From the NCBI RefSeq assembly GCF_004345245.1, contig NZ_SLUQ01000005.1:372001-436000 (forward strand): a stretch of DNA of 64,000 nucleotides, written 5' to 3'. This stretch comes from Rhizobium sp. BK251. Lineage in GTDB: Bacteria; Pseudomonadota; Alphaproteobacteria; Rhizobiales; Rhizobiaceae. A program made the position numbers and the translations under genes. Below, in pieces: positions 9,350 to 18,689 of this stretch. Within the stretch, counting starts at the first letter, position 1, and each line of letters opens with the position of its first letter. The notes below the pieces were generated by a model. That model made no database searches. It worked only from the letters and a program-made list of their open reading frames with translations, and was not told the DNA's origin.

Positions 9350-9637
9350 TCAGATCCCTTCGACGACGACCATCTCCGCGTCCGCCACCTCGTGCCGGAT
9401 TTTGGCAGCCACCTGGTATTCGGGGGAATTATAGCAGTCGACGGCGTGCTGCAGGGAGGGAAATTCGATGACGACATTGCGGGTGCGCGCCTTGCCTTCG
9501 AGCTCCACGAACTGGCCGCCGCGCGCGAGGAATTTTGCGCCGTATTTCTCGAAGGCCGGCTTTCCGGCCGCGACATAATCCTTGTAGCGTTCCAGGTCAC
9601 GGACATCGACGCGTGCAATCCAATAGCCCTTCGGCAT
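9350..9637 (-). CDS. DUF1330 domain protein
   Basis: A 95-residue protein of the dimeric alpha-beta-barrel DUF1330 family: M-P-K-G-Y-W-I-A-R-V-D-V at the start, F-L-A-R-G-G in the centre and V-I-E-F-P-S-L-Q-H-A plus Y-N-S-P-E-Y late, all usual for the family. No function is established. It sits 27 bp downstream of pyrF in the same direction and may be co-transcribed with it. Confidence 0.8.
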   Translation of the reverse strand: MPKGYWIARVDVRDLERYKDYVAAGKPAFEKYGAKFLARGGQFVELEGKARTRNVVIEFPSLQHAVDCYNSPEYQVAAKIRHEVADAEMVVVEGI

Positions 9638-9664
9638 TTCCTTTCTCCCTTGTTGCGTTCCTCT

Positions 9665-10357
9665 TCAGAGGACCGTTTTCATTTCGGCGAGGATGCCGCG
9701 GGCCGCATTACTCGGATCGGCCGCCTTGACGATCGGGCGGCCGACGACGAGATGCGTGGAGCCGGCCTTGAGTGCATCGGCAGGTGTCATTACGCGCTTC
9801 TGGTCGCCCTTGTCGCTGCCGGCCGGCCGGATGCCGGGCGTCACGATCGCCATGTCGGCGCCAACGATCTTGCGCACGGCAGCGGCCTCCTCGGCCGAGC
9901 AGACGATACCGCCCATGCCTGCGGCAAGCGCCTGCTCCGCGCGGCGCAGCACAAGCGTATGCGGGTCGTATTCGTAGCCGGCGGCGATCAGGTCCGTCTC
10001 GTCCATCGAGGTGAGCACCGTGACGCCGAGCAGGCAGAGGTCGGAGCCCTTGGCGGCATCGACTGCCGCCTTCATCGCCTTCGGATAGGCGTGCAGCGTC
10101 AGCATCGAGACGCCCATCTTGACGATGTTCTCGACGCCGGATGCGACGGTATTGTCGATATCGAGGAGCTTCATGTCGAGGAAGACCTTCTTGCCGCTCC
10201 GGACAAGATCGCGGGCGAACTCCAGCCCGCCGGCAAAGACCAGCTGGTAGCCGATCTTGTAGAAGAGGATGTCCTCGCCGAGAGCGGAAACGAGCCTCTC
10301 CGCTTCTCCAACCGTCGGAACATCCAGCCCGACGATCAACCGCTCGCGTGCGTCCAT
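9665..10357 (-). CDS. pyrF: Orotidine 5'-phosphate decarboxylase
   Basis: Decarboxylates OMP to UMP, the final step of de novo pyrimidine synthesis. The 230-residue TIM-barrel protein has the active-site string D-M-K-L-L-D-I-D (61-68) with the K/D pairs, the N-terminal G-L-D-V-P substrate loop and the phosphate-binding T-P-G-I-R-P and V-V-G-R-P-I segments near the C-terminus. The start overlaps the end of the histidine phosphatase-like gene by 22 bp, so translation is probably coupled. Confidence 0.93.
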   Translation of the reverse strand: MDARERLIVGLDVPTVGEAERLVSALGEDILFYKIGYQLVFAGGLEFARDLVRSGKKVFLDMKLLDIDNTVASGVENIVKMGVSMLTLHAYPKAMKAAVDAAKGSDLCLLGVTVLTSMDETDLIAAGYEYDPHTLVLRRAEQALAAGMGGIVCSAEEAAAVRKIVGADMAIVTPGIRPAGSDKGDQKRVMTPADALKAGSTHLVVGRPIVKAADPSNAARGILAEMKTVL

Positions 10358-10944
10358 GTCAAATCACCCCGCCAGTCCTCGATGGGTGTCCAGTCGCATG
10401 ATAAGCGGCGATCTGCAAGGTCGAAAGCATAGAGATTTCCGCCTCCGCCCGGCTGGTCCTTGCTCCGGCTGATGGGGCCTCCCGCAAGGTGGCATTTGAG
10501 CAAAGTACCGACGCCGCCGTGCCCTACGAAGGCAATCGGGGCCCTGGGATCGTGACGCCCAAGGATCGCCTCGACGGCAACAACGATCCGCGCCTGGGCG
10601 TCGATCGCCCTTTCCCAACCCCTGAAACTTTCGTCGGGATGTGCGAAGAACCAGTCGGCGGCTTCCTCGAATTGCGGTGGCGGCAGGAAGCCGGTCGCGG
10701 AGCGGTCGTTCTCGTGCATGCCATGCACGATCTCGACCCGGGCCCCGGATGCCTCGGCAAGTATCTCGGCCGTCTCGATCGCCTTCGTCTCGTCGCTGGA
10801 AACGATCCGTCGCAGCCGCCTTGCCCATTCTGACTGCGCTGCCTTGCGGGCACGCTCGGCGCCAAGCGTCGACAGTCCCCATTTCGGAACCGGTACCAGC
10901 GGATCGATCCTGACCTGCGGATGCGTGATATAGAGGGCGAACAT
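10336..10944 (-). CDS. Histidine phosphatase-superfamily protein lacking RHG
   Basis: A 202-residue protein with the overall layout of the histidine phosphatase (phosphoglycerate mutase-like) fold: an N-terminal strand [25 protein letters not shown] and the second histidine strand F-V-G-H-G-G-V-G. The usual catalytic R-H-G is replaced by T-H-P, keeping the histidine but losing the phosphate-binding arginine, so activity may be changed. It lies between pmtA and pyrF, one base after pmtA begins to clear and overlapping pyrF by 22 bp. Confidence 0.75.
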   Translation of the reverse strand: MFALYITHPQVRIDPLVPVPKWGLSTLGAERARKAAQSEWARRLRRIVSSDETKAIETAEILAEASGARVEIVHGMHENDRSATGFLPPPQFEEAADWFFAHPDESFRGWERAIDAQARIVVAVEAILGRHDPRAPIAFVGHGGVGTLLKCHLAGGPISRSKDQPGGGGNLYAFDLADRRLSCDWTPIEDWRGDLTWTHASG

Positions 10945-10945
10945 C

Positions 10946-11539
10946 TCAGCCGCGGCTGTAGATCCAGAGCTGGGTCGGGGGGATGTTGCGGACTATGAAG
11001 TCGAAATGCCGGATATGGTAGCGATCCGGCCGTGCCTCGATCGGCGAGACCGGCCCATAGGAGAGCTGCACAACCGGCCGGCCGGGGGGCAGGCGGTCGA
11101 GCAGGCTTTCGAGCAGGGCGACGCGCGCCTGCATCGGGAAATTGAGCAGCGGGATGCCGGAAACGACCGAATCGAACTTCTGTCCCTTCAGCGCGCCGAG
11201 CGTGTCGTTCAGGTTGAAGGCATCGCCATTGATGAAGTGGACGCCCGGATAGGTGCGCCTCAGATGCTGGTAGAAGTCCGTCGAATATTCGATCGCGACG
11301 AGCCGTTCCGCAGGAAGGCCGCGGGCAAGGATCGCCTTGGTGATGGCGCCCGTGCCGGGGCCGAGCTCCAATACCGGCAAGTCAGCGCGCGGATTGATGA
11401 CGCTTGCCATCTTGCGTGCGGTGATTGAGGAGGTCGGCACGATGGAACCGACAGTCTTCGGCCCTTGGATCATGCCCTTGAAGAAGCGGATTTCCTCGTC
11501 GAACTTTCTGCCCAGCCGTTCCTTCAGGCGCAATGCCAT
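10946..11539 (-). CDS. pmtA: Phospholipid N-methyltransferase PmtA
   Basis: A 197-residue SAM-dependent methyltransferase of the rhizobial PmtA type, which methylates phosphatidylethanolamine stepwise to phosphatidylcholine at the inner membrane. Motif I reads E-L-G-P-G-T-G-A-I-T, followed by the acidic residue E-Y at the end of strand 2, with V-V-S-G-I-P-L-L-N-F after it. The N-terminus is basic and amphipathic (R-L-K-E-R-L-G-R-K-F), as known for membrane binding in this family. It lies just downstream of dnaN on the same strand, the arrangement I recall for Sinorhizobium meliloti. A related rRNA-type methyltransferase is a less likely reading. Confidence 0.85.
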   Translation of the reverse strand: MALRLKERLGRKFDEEIRFFKGMIQGPKTVGSIVPTSSITARKMASVINPRADLPVLELGPGTGAITKAILARGLPAERLVAIEYSTDFYQHLRRTYPGVHFINGDAFNLNDTLGALKGQKFDSVVSGIPLLNFPMQARVALLESLLDRLPPGRPVVQLSYGPVSPIEARPDRYHIRHFDFIVRNIPPTQLWIYSRG

Positions 11540-11623
11540 GGACGCGTTCTCCCAAGACGTAACAGTGTGACGCTAGCTGCGTCGGCAGCGGCATATCTTG
11601 CAAGGCAGTGGCGCAAAGACAAG

Positions 11624-11658
11624 AGAAAACGTCGCAATTTTGTAAATGCCGCGACGTT
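11624..11658 (-). terminator. Probable dnaN terminator
   Basis: Perfect 8 bp arms (11628-11635 and 11651-11658) around a 15-base loop, ten bases past the dnaN stop. On the minus strand it is followed by a pyrimidine-rich TTTTCTCTT tail. The long loop makes it weaker than the terminator at 8215. Confidence 0.5.
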
Positions 11659-11668
11659 CGACCTTGTC

Positions 11669-12787
11669 CTAGACGCGCATCGGCATCAGCACGTAGAGCG
11701 CGTCGTCGCCGGCCGTGTCGCGGATGAGCGTCGGCGAACCCGCATCGGCAAGCAGGAAGATCGCCGAGTCGCCGGAAAGCTGCGCAGTGATATCGAGCAG
11801 ATATTTGGCGTTGAAGCCGATCTCCATCGCGTCGTTCTCGTAGCCGACGGCCACTTCTTCCGTCGCGCTGCCGGAGTCCGGGTTGTTGACGGTGAGCAGC
11901 AGCTGGCCTTCCGAAAGCGCGAGCTTCACGGCGCGGCCACGCTCCGACGAAATCGTCGAAACGCGGTCGACGGCCTGTGCGAATGTCTGGCAATCGACCC
12001 GCATTTCCTTGTCGTTGCTGGTCGGGATGACGCGCTGGTAGTCCGGGAAGGTGCCGTCGATAAGCTTCGAGGTCATCACGATCGAGCCGATGGTGAGGCG
12101 GATCTTGGCGTCGGAAACCTCGACGGTGACGATCGCATCCGGCGTGTCCACCAGCTTCTGCAGTTCGCCGACCGTCTTGCGCGGAATGATGATGCCGGGC
12201 ATGCCCTCGGAGCCCGAGGGGGCGTCGACGTCGGCGCGGGCCAGACGGTGGCCGTCCGTTGCCACGGCCCGCAGCTTCAGGTCGCCCTTGCTTTCGATCG
12301 TGTGGAGGAAGATGCCGTTCAGATAGTAGCGTGTCTCTTCGGTCGAGATCGCAAACTGCGTGCGATCGACCAGCATCTTGAGGTCGCTCGCCTTCAGCTT
12401 GAAGGAATGGGTGAAGGTGCCGGCGGTAAGGTCCGGGAAATCCGATTCCGGCAGGCACTGTAGCGAAAACTTCGAACGGCCGGAGGCGACGGTCATGGCG
12501 TTTCCGTCCGGCGTGGTCGCGAGCAGCACTTCCGAGCCGTCGGGCAGCTTGCGCACGATGTCGTAGAGAAGGTGGGCCGGAACGGTCGTTGCCCCTGCCT
12601 GCTCCACGTTGGTCGGCGTCGCTTCGGTGATCTCGAGGTCGAGGTCGGTGGCCTTCATGTCGAGATTGGCACCTTCGGCACGCAGCAGCACGTTGGAAAG
12701 GATCGGGATCGTATTGCGACGTTCGACCACGCGATGGACGTGGTTCAGCGACTTCAGAAGGTTTGACCGCTCAATAGTAATGCGCAT
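11669..12787 (-). CDS. dnaN: DNA polymerase III beta sliding clamp
   Basis: The ring-shaped processivity clamp that holds Pol III and other proteins on DNA. The 372-residue length is the usual one for three repeated clamp domains. It begins M-R-I-T-I-E-R-S-N-L-L-K-S-L, has the family segment N-T-I-P-I-L-S-N-V-L-L and A-T-D-L-D-L-E-I in domain 1, and ends Y-V-L-M-P-M-R-V, the conserved C-terminus that lines the partner-binding pocket. As in other rhizobia it is far from dnaA. The gap to rsmI (12788-13036) should hold the divergent promoters. Confidence 0.96.
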   Translation of the reverse strand: MRITIERSNLLKSLNHVHRVVERRNTIPILSNVLLRAEGANLDMKATDLDLEITEATPTNVEQAGATTVPAHLLYDIVRKLPDGSEVLLATTPDGNAMTVASGRSKFSLQCLPESDFPDLTAGTFTHSFKLKASDLKMLVDRTQFAISTEETRYYLNGIFLHTIESKGDLKLRAVATDGHRLARADVDAPSGSEGMPGIIIPRKTVGELQKLVDTPDAIVTVEVSDAKIRLTIGSIVMTSKLIDGTFPDYQRVIPTSNDKEMRVDCQTFAQAVDRVSTISSERGRAVKLALSEGQLLLTVNNPDSGSATEEVAVGYENDAMEIGFNAKYLLDITAQLSGDSAIFLLADAGSPTLIRDTAGDDALYVLMPMRV

Positions 12788-13036
12788 GGGATGCTACCGC
12801 TTTCGACCCTTATTGCCCGGGTGCGCCTCAGGGCGCGTCAAGTCTTCTCCGGCATAGGTCCGGAAGAGTGGAGGGGCAAAATGGCAGAGTTTGCCGGTCC
12901 ATTGCAAGAGGTATGGCCGCTGGCCCGCGATCAATTGGGGATTTCTCCGATTAAGCGCACAGGATTCATTGCACTTGTGGAGCAGGGGGTGTTCACCCAT
13001 AAAGGCTGCAGTTGAGGCGGTGGGAAAAATAGCGGC

Positions 13037-13957
13037 ATGAGCGATGATATTTCGAGCGACAAGAGCCAGGCACGGACATTCCGCCTGCACAATGTCGCCG
13101 TGCCCGCTCGCCCTATCGAGCCCGCGCTCTACCTGGTTGCGACGCCGATCGGCAACCTCGGTGACGTCACGCTGCGCGCGCTCGAAACCCTTGCGGGAGC
13201 GGATGTGCTCGCCTGCGAGGATACCCGCGTGACGCGCGTCCTGCTCGACCGCTATGGCATTCGCAACAAGCCCTTCGCCTATCACGAACACAATGCAGCT
13301 GAGGCCGGCCCGCGCCTGCTGCAGGCGCTGGCCGATGGCAAATCCGTGGCACTGGTTTCCGATGCCGGGACGCCGCTGGTCTCCGATCCGGGCTACAGGC
13401 TGGCCCAACAGGCAATCGAGGCTGGGCAACGCGTCATCCCGGTGCCGGGCGCGTCCGCGCCGCTTGCCGCGCTCGTCGGGTCCGGCCTGCCGAACGATGC
13501 CTTTCTCTTCGCCGGGTTCCTGCCGGCCAAGGACAAGGCGCGCCGCGACCGGCTGGGGGAACTCCTCGCCGTTCCGGCAACGCTCATCTTCTTTGAATCT
13601 CCCCACAGGATCGCGGCGACGCTGGCTGCCGCAACCGATGTTCTCGGCGGTGGCCGCCGTGCGGCGGTCTGCCGCGAGCTGACAAAGACCTTCGAGGAGT
13701 TTCGCAGGGGCACGCTGAGCGAGCTCGCTGCGTATTATAATGACGTATCCAATGTGAAGGGTGAGATCGTTCTGGTCGTCGGGCCGCCGGAGGCTGGCAC
13801 CGCAGCCGAGGCGGTGGATGTCGAGGCGCTGCTTGGCGAACTGTCGGCAACCATGGCCGCGGCGAAGGTGGCGACGGAAGCGGCACGCATTACCGGGCTG
13901 CCGCGCAAGGAACTTTATCAGCGCCTGCTCGACATGAAGGCGCGCGATGCCGGATAG
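13037..13957 (+). CDS. rsmI: 16S rRNA 2'-O-ribose methyltransferase RsmI
   Basis: Methylates the 2'-O of C1402 in 16S rRNA. The 306-residue protein belongs to the tetrapyrrole-methylase fold: Y-L-V-A-T-P-I-G-N-L-G-D-V-T-L-R-A at about 34-50, A-C-E-D-T-R, Y-H-E-H-N, V-S-D-A-G-T-P-L-V-S-D-P-G and F-F-E-S-P-H-R-I are all family signatures. Overlap of 11 bp with yraN indicates coupling, the conserved rsmI-yraN pair seen in many Proteobacteria. Confidence 0.95.
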   Translation: MSDDISSDKSQARTFRLHNVAVPARPIEPALYLVATPIGNLGDVTLRALETLAGADVLACEDTRVTRVLLDRYGIRNKPFAYHEHNAAEAGPRLLQALADGKSVALVSDAGTPLVSDPGYRLAQQAIEAGQRVIPVPGASAPLAALVGSGLPNDAFLFAGFLPAKDKARRDRLGELLAVPATLIFFESPHRIAATLAAATDVLGGGRRAAVCRELTKTFEEFRRGTLSELAAYYNDVSNVKGEIVLVVGPPEAGTAAEAVDVEALLGELSATMAAAKVATEAARITGLPRKELYQRLLDMKARDAG

Positions 13958-14315
13958 AGGGCTGGCCCGGGCGCGCAAGCGGGCGGAGCGCCGAGGGCAC
14001 TTCTCGGAATATGCCGCCGCCCTTTTCCTTTTCCTGAAAGGCTATCGCATCGTCGCCATCCGTCATCGCACCAAGCTTGGCGAGATCGACATCATTGCGC
14101 GCAAGGGCGACCTTGCGGTCTTCGTCGAAGTCAAGGCGCGAAGAGGCGAGCAGGCCGCGGTCGATGCCGTGTCCTACGCCTCCCAGAAGCGCATTCGGGC
14201 TGCAAGCGATATCTGGCTTGCGCATCAGCCCGATTTCGCGCGTCTTTCACAGCGTTACGACATCGTTGCCGTCCTGCCCGGCCGCCTGCCGAGGCACTTC
14301 CGGGATGCCTTTTAG
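13947..14315 (+). CDS. yraN: YraN family (UPF0102) nuclease-like protein
   Basis: A 122-residue UPF0102 protein with an endonuclease-like fold: G-E-I-D-I-I-A and V-F-V-E-V-K-A-R form the D-x(n)-E-x-K arrangement of restriction-endonuclease folds. The function is not settled; homologues are often tied to recombination or Holliday-junction processing by context. It overlaps rsmI by 11 bp and is normally co-expressed with it. Confidence 0.88.
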   Translation: MPDRGLARARKRAERRGHFSEYAAALFLFLKGYRIVAIRHRTKLGEIDIIARKGDLAVFVEVKARRGEQAAVDAVSYASQKRIRAASDIWLAHQPDFARLSQRYDIVAVLPGRLPRHFRDAF

Positions 14316-14371
14316 AAGCGCCTTGATGAGGGCTTTGCGAAGTGCAACCCACTGACCGAAATGTAATATTG

Positions 14372-14400
14372 CTGACATAAATCTGTTACGTGACTGACAT
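14372..14400 (+). promoter_or_regulatory. Triple-repeat PHO box upstream of ugpB
   Basis: Three 7 bp PhoB half-sites, CTGACAT (14372-14378), CTGTTAC (14383-14389) and CTGACAT (14394-14400), are spaced exactly 11 bp start to start with 4 bp A/T-rich or GTGA linkers. This matches the known PHO-box pattern of direct 7-mers and gives two overlapping PhoB-dimer sites 55 bp upstream of the ugpB start. Induction of ugp by phosphate limitation is the expected consequence. Confidence 0.8.
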
Positions 14401-14454
14401 CTAAGGTCGCTAGTGCACTCCCATCGTTGATCGATGGTGGAGAGGTTCCCCTAA

Positions 14455-15774
14455 ATGTTTAAGAATATTGCTTTGGCCGGCTTCGCGCTGGCGCTTTCTG
14501 CATCTACGTCCTTCGCTGCGACCGAAGTCACCTGGTGGCATGCCATGGGCGGCGAACTCGGCCAGAAACTCGAGCAGATCGTTCAGAAATTTAACGACAG
14601 CCAGACCGAATATCACGTGACCCCGGTTTTCAAGGGCACCTATCCGGAAACCCTGACCGCCGCTATCGCCGCCTTCCGCGCCGGCCAGCAGCCCGCGATC
14701 GTCCAGGTTTTCGAAGTCGGCACCGGCACGATGATGGCCGCCAAGGGCGCCGTCTACCCGGTCTACAAGCTGATGGCCGATGAAGGTGAAGCCTGGGATC
14801 CGTCGAAGTTCATCGCTCCGGTCGTCGGCTACTACTCCGATCCGGAAGGCAACATCCTCTCCTTCCCGTTCAACTCCTCGACGCCGATCCTCTATTACAA
14901 CAAGGACGTCTTCAAGAAGGCTGGCCTTGATCCGGAAGTCGCTCCGAAGACCTATGCCGAACTCGCCGACTTCTCGAAGAAGATCGTCGATTCCGGCGCT
15001 GCCAAGTGCGGCTTCACCATCACTTACGCTGCGACATGGATCGGCCTCGAAAACTTCTCGGCTATTCATGACCTGCCTTACGGCACGCTTCAGAACGGCT
15101 TCGGCGGCACTTCGGCCGAACTCACCTTCAACGGCCCGAACCAGGCTCGTCTCTGGGACGACCTGAAGAAGTGGCAGGATGCCGGTCTCTTCGAATATGG
15201 CGGCCCGGGCGGCGGTCCGGATGCAGCTCCGAAGTTCTACTCGCAGGAATGCGCCATCTACATGGGCTCGTCCGGTTCGCGCGCTGGCGTGATCGGCAAC
15301 GCCAAGGGCTTCGAAGTCGGCTTCTCGACGCTTCCCTACTATGACGACGTCACCAAGGATCCGAAGAACTCGATCATCGGTGGTGCTACGCTCTGGACGC
15401 TGAACGGCCAGAAGCCGGAAGTCTACAAGGGTGTCGCCAAGTTCTTCACCTATCTCAGCCAGCCGGAAGTCCAGGCTGATTGGCACCAGTTCTCGGGCTA
15501 CCTGCCGATCACCAACGCTGCCTACGATCTCGGCAAGTCTCAGGGTTACTATGAAAAGAACCCGGGCTCCGACGTCGGCCTGAAGCAGATCCTGCGCGGC
15601 ACGCCCTCTGACAACTCCAAGGGCGTTCGCTTCGGCAACCTGACGCAGATCCGCGACGTCGTCGACCAGCAGTTCGAGACCGTGCTTTCCGGCAAGCAGA
15701 CCGGCCAGCAGGCCCTCGACGAGGCCGTCAAGCAGGGCAACTCGATCCTGCGCGAATTCGAAGCCGCCAACTAA
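14455..15774 (+). CDS. ugpB: Glycerol-3-phosphate ABC binding protein UgpB
   Basis: Periplasmic solute-binding protein of 439 residues for sn-glycerol-3-phosphate and possibly glycerophosphodiesters. A clear Sec signal ends at the A-S-T-S-F-A-A junction near residue 22, and the mature start [14 protein letters not shown] is a hallmark of UgpB. It also has [10 protein letters not shown] and S-S-G-S-R-A-G ligand-loop segments. GGAGAGG precedes the ATG. First gene of the ugpBAEC operon under the PHO box, with a hairpin between it and ugpA. Confidence 0.93.
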   Translation: MFKNIALAGFALALSASTSFAATEVTWWHAMGGELGQKLEQIVQKFNDSQTEYHVTPVFKGTYPETLTAAIAAFRAGQQPAIVQVFEVGTGTMMAAKGAVYPVYKLMADEGEAWDPSKFIAPVVGYYSDPEGNILSFPFNSSTPILYYNKDVFKKAGLDPEVAPKTYAELADFSKKIVDSGAAKCGFTITYAATWIGLENFSAIHDLPYGTLQNGFGGTSAELTFNGPNQARLWDDLKKWQDAGLFEYGGPGGGPDAAPKFYSQECAIYMGSSGSRAGVIGNAKGFEVGFSTLPYYDDVTKDPKNSIIGGATLWTLNGQKPEVYKGVAKFFTYLSQPEVQADWHQFSGYLPITNAAYDLGKSQGYYEKNPGSDVGLKQILRGTPSDNSKGVRFGNLTQIRDVVDQQFETVLSGKQTGQQALDEAVKQGNSILREFEAAN

Positions 15775-15794
15775 GGCTTGCGTCTTTCCATCAC

Positions 15795-15817
15795 GCCCTC
15801 CCCGAACAGGGGAGGGC
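15795..15817 (+). other. ugpB-ugpA intercistronic hairpin
   Basis: Perfect 9 bp G+C arms (15795-15803 and 15809-15817) with a GAACA loop and no U-run. Such stem-loops after binding-protein genes usually stabilise the upstream mRNA and cut down, without stopping, expression of the permease genes. Confidence 0.65.
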
Positions 15818-15836
15818 AATTCCGTTTGAGCGAGCC

Positions 15837-16721
15837 ATGCAGACAAAGCGCACTATCTTTTCCAACCGCGTCCTGCCCTATTTCCTTCTTGCGCCGCAGC
15901 TCGCGATCACCCTCATCTTCTTTATCTGGCCCGCCGCACAGGCGGTCTGGCAGTCATTCCTGCGCGAAGACCCGTTCGGCATGAAGACGACCTTCGTCTG
16001 GTTCGCCAACTATACGAGGCTGCTCGGCAGCGCCGACTACCTCAATTCGCTTGTCGTGACGGCCATCTTCTCGATCAGCGTCACCGTGCTCTCCATGGGG
16101 CTTTCGCTGCTCTTTGCGGTCTGCGTCAACCGCGTGCTGCGCACGGGGCGCATCTACACGACGCTCTTGGTCTGGCCCTACGCCGTAGCACCGGCGGCAG
16201 CGGGCCTCCTCTGGTGGTTCCTGTTCAACCCCAGCATCGGCATCCTTCCCTACGTTCTGCGCCATTTCGGCTACGACTGGAACCACCGCCTGAACGGTAG
16301 CGACGCAATGATCCTGATCGTCGTCGCCTCGGCCTGGAAGCAGATTTCCTATAACTTCCTGTTCTTCGTGGCGGGTCTCCAGTCGATCCCGCATTCGGTG
16401 ACCGAAGCGGCCGCAATCGATGGCGCGGGACCGATCAAGCGCTTCTGGACCGTCGTCTTCCCGCTGCTTTCGCCGACGACCTTCTTCCTTGCCGTCATCA
16501 ACGTCACCTACGCGCTTTTCGACACGTTCCCGATCGTCGACGCGACTACGTCGGGTGGTCCGTCACAGTCGACGAACACCCTCGTCTACAAGGTCTATGC
16601 CGACGGCTTCGTCGGTCTGAACCTTGGCCCATCGGCGGCGCAATCGGTGATCTTGATGCTGATCGTCATCGTCTTGACCATCGTCCAGTTCCGCTGGATC
16701 GAGAAAAAAGTGCAGTATTGA
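15837..16721 (+). CDS. ugpA: Glycerol-3-phosphate ABC permease UgpA
   Basis: Inner-membrane permease of 294 residues with six predicted helices, partner of UgpE in the Ugp importer. The cytoplasmic EAA loop reads [14 protein letters not shown] at about 190-203, where the UgpC ATPase docks. Begins with basic residues and then L-P-Y-F-L-L-A-P-Q as in UgpA homologues. It lies 62 bp after ugpB and 10 bp before ugpE. Confidence 0.93.
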   Translation: MQTKRTIFSNRVLPYFLLAPQLAITLIFFIWPAAQAVWQSFLREDPFGMKTTFVWFANYTRLLGSADYLNSLVVTAIFSISVTVLSMGLSLLFAVCVNRVLRTGRIYTTLLVWPYAVAPAAAGLLWWFLFNPSIGILPYVLRHFGYDWNHRLNGSDAMILIVVASAWKQISYNFLFFVAGLQSIPHSVTEAAAIDGAGPIKRFWTVVFPLLSPTTFFLAVINVTYALFDTFPIVDATTSGGPSQSTNTLVYKVYADGFVGLNLGPSAAQSVILMLIVIVLTIVQFRWIEKKVQY

Positions 16722-16731
16722 GGCTCGCCCG

Positions 16732-17580
16732 ATGGTCGAAAACCGCCCCCTTCTCAATATCCTGACGCATGTCATCCTCATTCTCGGGGTTGTCACCGTC
16801 GTTTTCCCGGTCTATCTCGCCTTCATCGCGGCGACGCATGGCCCGACCGATTTCATGACCGGCCTCGTGCCGCTCCTGCCCGGCGATCAGATGGTGAGCA
16901 ATTTCGGCCAGCTGCTCAGCGCCGGCAATTCCGTTGCAGGTGCGCCGCCCTTTGCGTTGATGATGGTAAACAGCCTGCTGATGGCGGTCCTGATCGCCGT
17001 CGGCAAGATCGCGATCTCGATCACCTCGGCCTTCGCGATCGTCTATTTCCGCTTTCCGCTGCGCATGACAGCGTTCTGGGTCATCTTCCTGACATTGATG
17101 CTGCCGGTCGAAGTGCGCATCCTGCCGACCTACAAGGTCGTCGCCGACCTCGGCATGCTGAATTCCTATCCGGGCCTCGTCATTCCGCTGATTGCGTCCG
17201 CGACCGCGACGTTCCTTTTCCGCCAGTTCTTCCTGACGATCCCCGAGGAACTGATGGAAGCCGCCCGCGTCGATGGCGCCGGCGCGATGAAGTTCTTCCG
17301 CGATATCCTGCTGCCGCTTTCGCGCACCAATATCGCGGCCCTCTTCATCATCCTCTTCATCTATGGATGGAACCAGTATCTCTGGCCGCTGCTGATCACC
17401 ACCGATCCGGGATACTACACGGTCGTCATGGGCATCAAGCGGCTCGCCGCCGTGCTCGACGGCAACACGCAGTGGAACCTGGTCATGGCAGGCGTCATCC
17501 TTGCAGCCCTGCCGCCCGTCCTCATCATCATCGTAATGCAGCGCCTCTTCGTCAAAGGCCTGGTCGAAACGGAGAAATGA
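16732..17580 (+). CDS. ugpE: Glycerol-3-phosphate ABC permease UgpE
   Basis: Second inner-membrane permease of the Ugp importer, 282 residues with six helices. The EAA loop is [15 protein letters not shown]. It keeps the UgpE-type start V-E-N-R-P-L-L-N and the [11 protein letters not shown] segment typical of the MalG/UgpE family. It is followed directly by ugpC, with ATG of the next gene three bases past its stop. Confidence 0.93.
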   Translation: MVENRPLLNILTHVILILGVVTVVFPVYLAFIAATHGPTDFMTGLVPLLPGDQMVSNFGQLLSAGNSVAGAPPFALMMVNSLLMAVLIAVGKIAISITSAFAIVYFRFPLRMTAFWVIFLTLMLPVEVRILPTYKVVADLGMLNSYPGLVIPLIASATATFLFRQFFLTIPEELMEAARVDGAGAMKFFRDILLPLSRTNIAALFIILFIYGWNQYLWPLLITTDPGYYTVVMGIKRLAAVLDGNTQWNLVMAGVILAALPPVLIIIVMQRLFVKGLVETEK

Positions 17581-17582
17581 CA

Positions 17583-18689
17583 ATGGCTTCAATCGATGTC
17601 GAAGGCGTCGGCAAGATCTATTCCGGCGGCGTGCGGGCCGTTTCCGACGTGAACATCAACATTGCCGATGGCGAGTTCATCGTCCTCGTCGGTCCCTCCG
17701 GTTGCGGCAAGTCCACGCTGCTGCGGATGCTCGCCGGCCTCGAGACAATCTCGGAGGGTGAGGTGAAGATCGGCAGCCGCGTCGTCAACAACGTGGAGCC
17801 GGCCGACCGCGATATCGCAATGGTCTTCCAGAACTATGCGCTCTATCCGCATATGTCGGTCTACGACAACCTCGCCTACGGCCTCCGGAACCGCAAGACG
17901 CCGAAGGCGGAGATCGAGACCCGTGTGGCAGAGGCAGCGCGCATGCTGCAGCTCGAGCCCTACCTGCAGCGCAAGCCGAAGGCGCTTTCGGGCGGCCAGC
18001 GCCAGCGCGTTGCCATGGGCCGCGCCATCGTCCGCAAGCCGGCCGTCTTCCTTTTCGACGAGCCGCTGTCCAATCTGGACGCGAAGCTGCGCGTCTCGAT
18101 GCGCGGCGAGATCAAGCGCCTGCAGCGACGCCTCGGAACGACTTCCATCTATGTCACGCACGATCAGCTGGAAGCGATGACGCTCGCCGACCGCCTCGTT
18201 GTGCTGAACGGCGGCAAGATCGAGCAGATCGGCGCCCCGCTCGACGTCTATCACACGCCGGCCTCTACATTTGTCGCGAGCTTCATCGGCTCGCCCGCAA
18301 TGAACCTCCTCAAGGGCGAACTGCATGGCGACAAGCTGGCGCTCGGCCCGAGTCTTGTCGATCTGCGCGGCAACGCCCCGGCCTCCGGCCCAGTCACGGT
18401 CGGCATCCGCGCCGAAGACCTGCGGCTCGCCGGCCGCGAGGAATATGCAATGCCGCTTGCTGTCGAATATATCGAAGAGCTCGGTTCGCAGCGCCTCGTT
18501 CACGGCACGCTGGGCGATCAGCCCTTGACCGCGGTCGTCCCGGTCGAAGCCCAGGTCGGTAACGAGATTCGTCTCGTCGTTCCGGCCGAGAAGCTGCATT
18601 TCTTCGCCCATGATACCGGCAAGCGCATCGGCGGCGGTGCGTCGGCCACTACCGCATCCATGGCGTTGAACCACGAGGCAGTGCAGTGA
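17583..18689 (+). CDS. ugpC: Glycerol-3-phosphate ABC ATPase UgpC
   Basis: ATP-binding subunit, 368 residues, of the MalK/UgpC subfamily. Walker A is [11 protein letters not shown], the signature [11 protein letters not shown], Walker [13 protein letters not shown], and a C-terminal OB-fold (TOBE) domain follows from about residue 235. An alternative ATG at 17577 overlaps the ugpE stop, but GGAG lies only two bases from it and eight from the ATG at 17583, so 17583 is preferred. Its stop overlaps the GTG start of the next gene. Confidence 0.93.
   Translation: MASIDVEGVGKIYSGGVRAVSDVNINIADGEFIVLVGPSGCGKSTLLRMLAGLETISEGEVKIGSRVVNNVEPADRDIAMVFQNYALYPHMSVYDNLAYGLRNRKTPKAEIETRVAEAARMLQLEPYLQRKPKALSGGQRQRVAMGRAIVRKPAVFLFDEPLSNLDAKLRVSMRGEIKRLQRRLGTTSIYVTHDQLEAMTLADRLVVLNGGKIEQIGAPLDVYHTPASTFVASFIGSPAMNLLKGELHGDKLALGPSLVDLRGNAPASGPVTVGIRAEDLRLAGREEYAMPLAVEYIEELGSQRLVHGTLGDQPLTAVVPVEAQVGNEIRLVVPAEKLHFFAHDTGKRIGGGASATTASMALNHEAVQ

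Noticed and set aside
14410..15846. A 478-codon minus-strand ORF opposite ugpB
   Set aside because: ugpB is unmistakable with its signal peptide and family motifs; the opposite frame has none.
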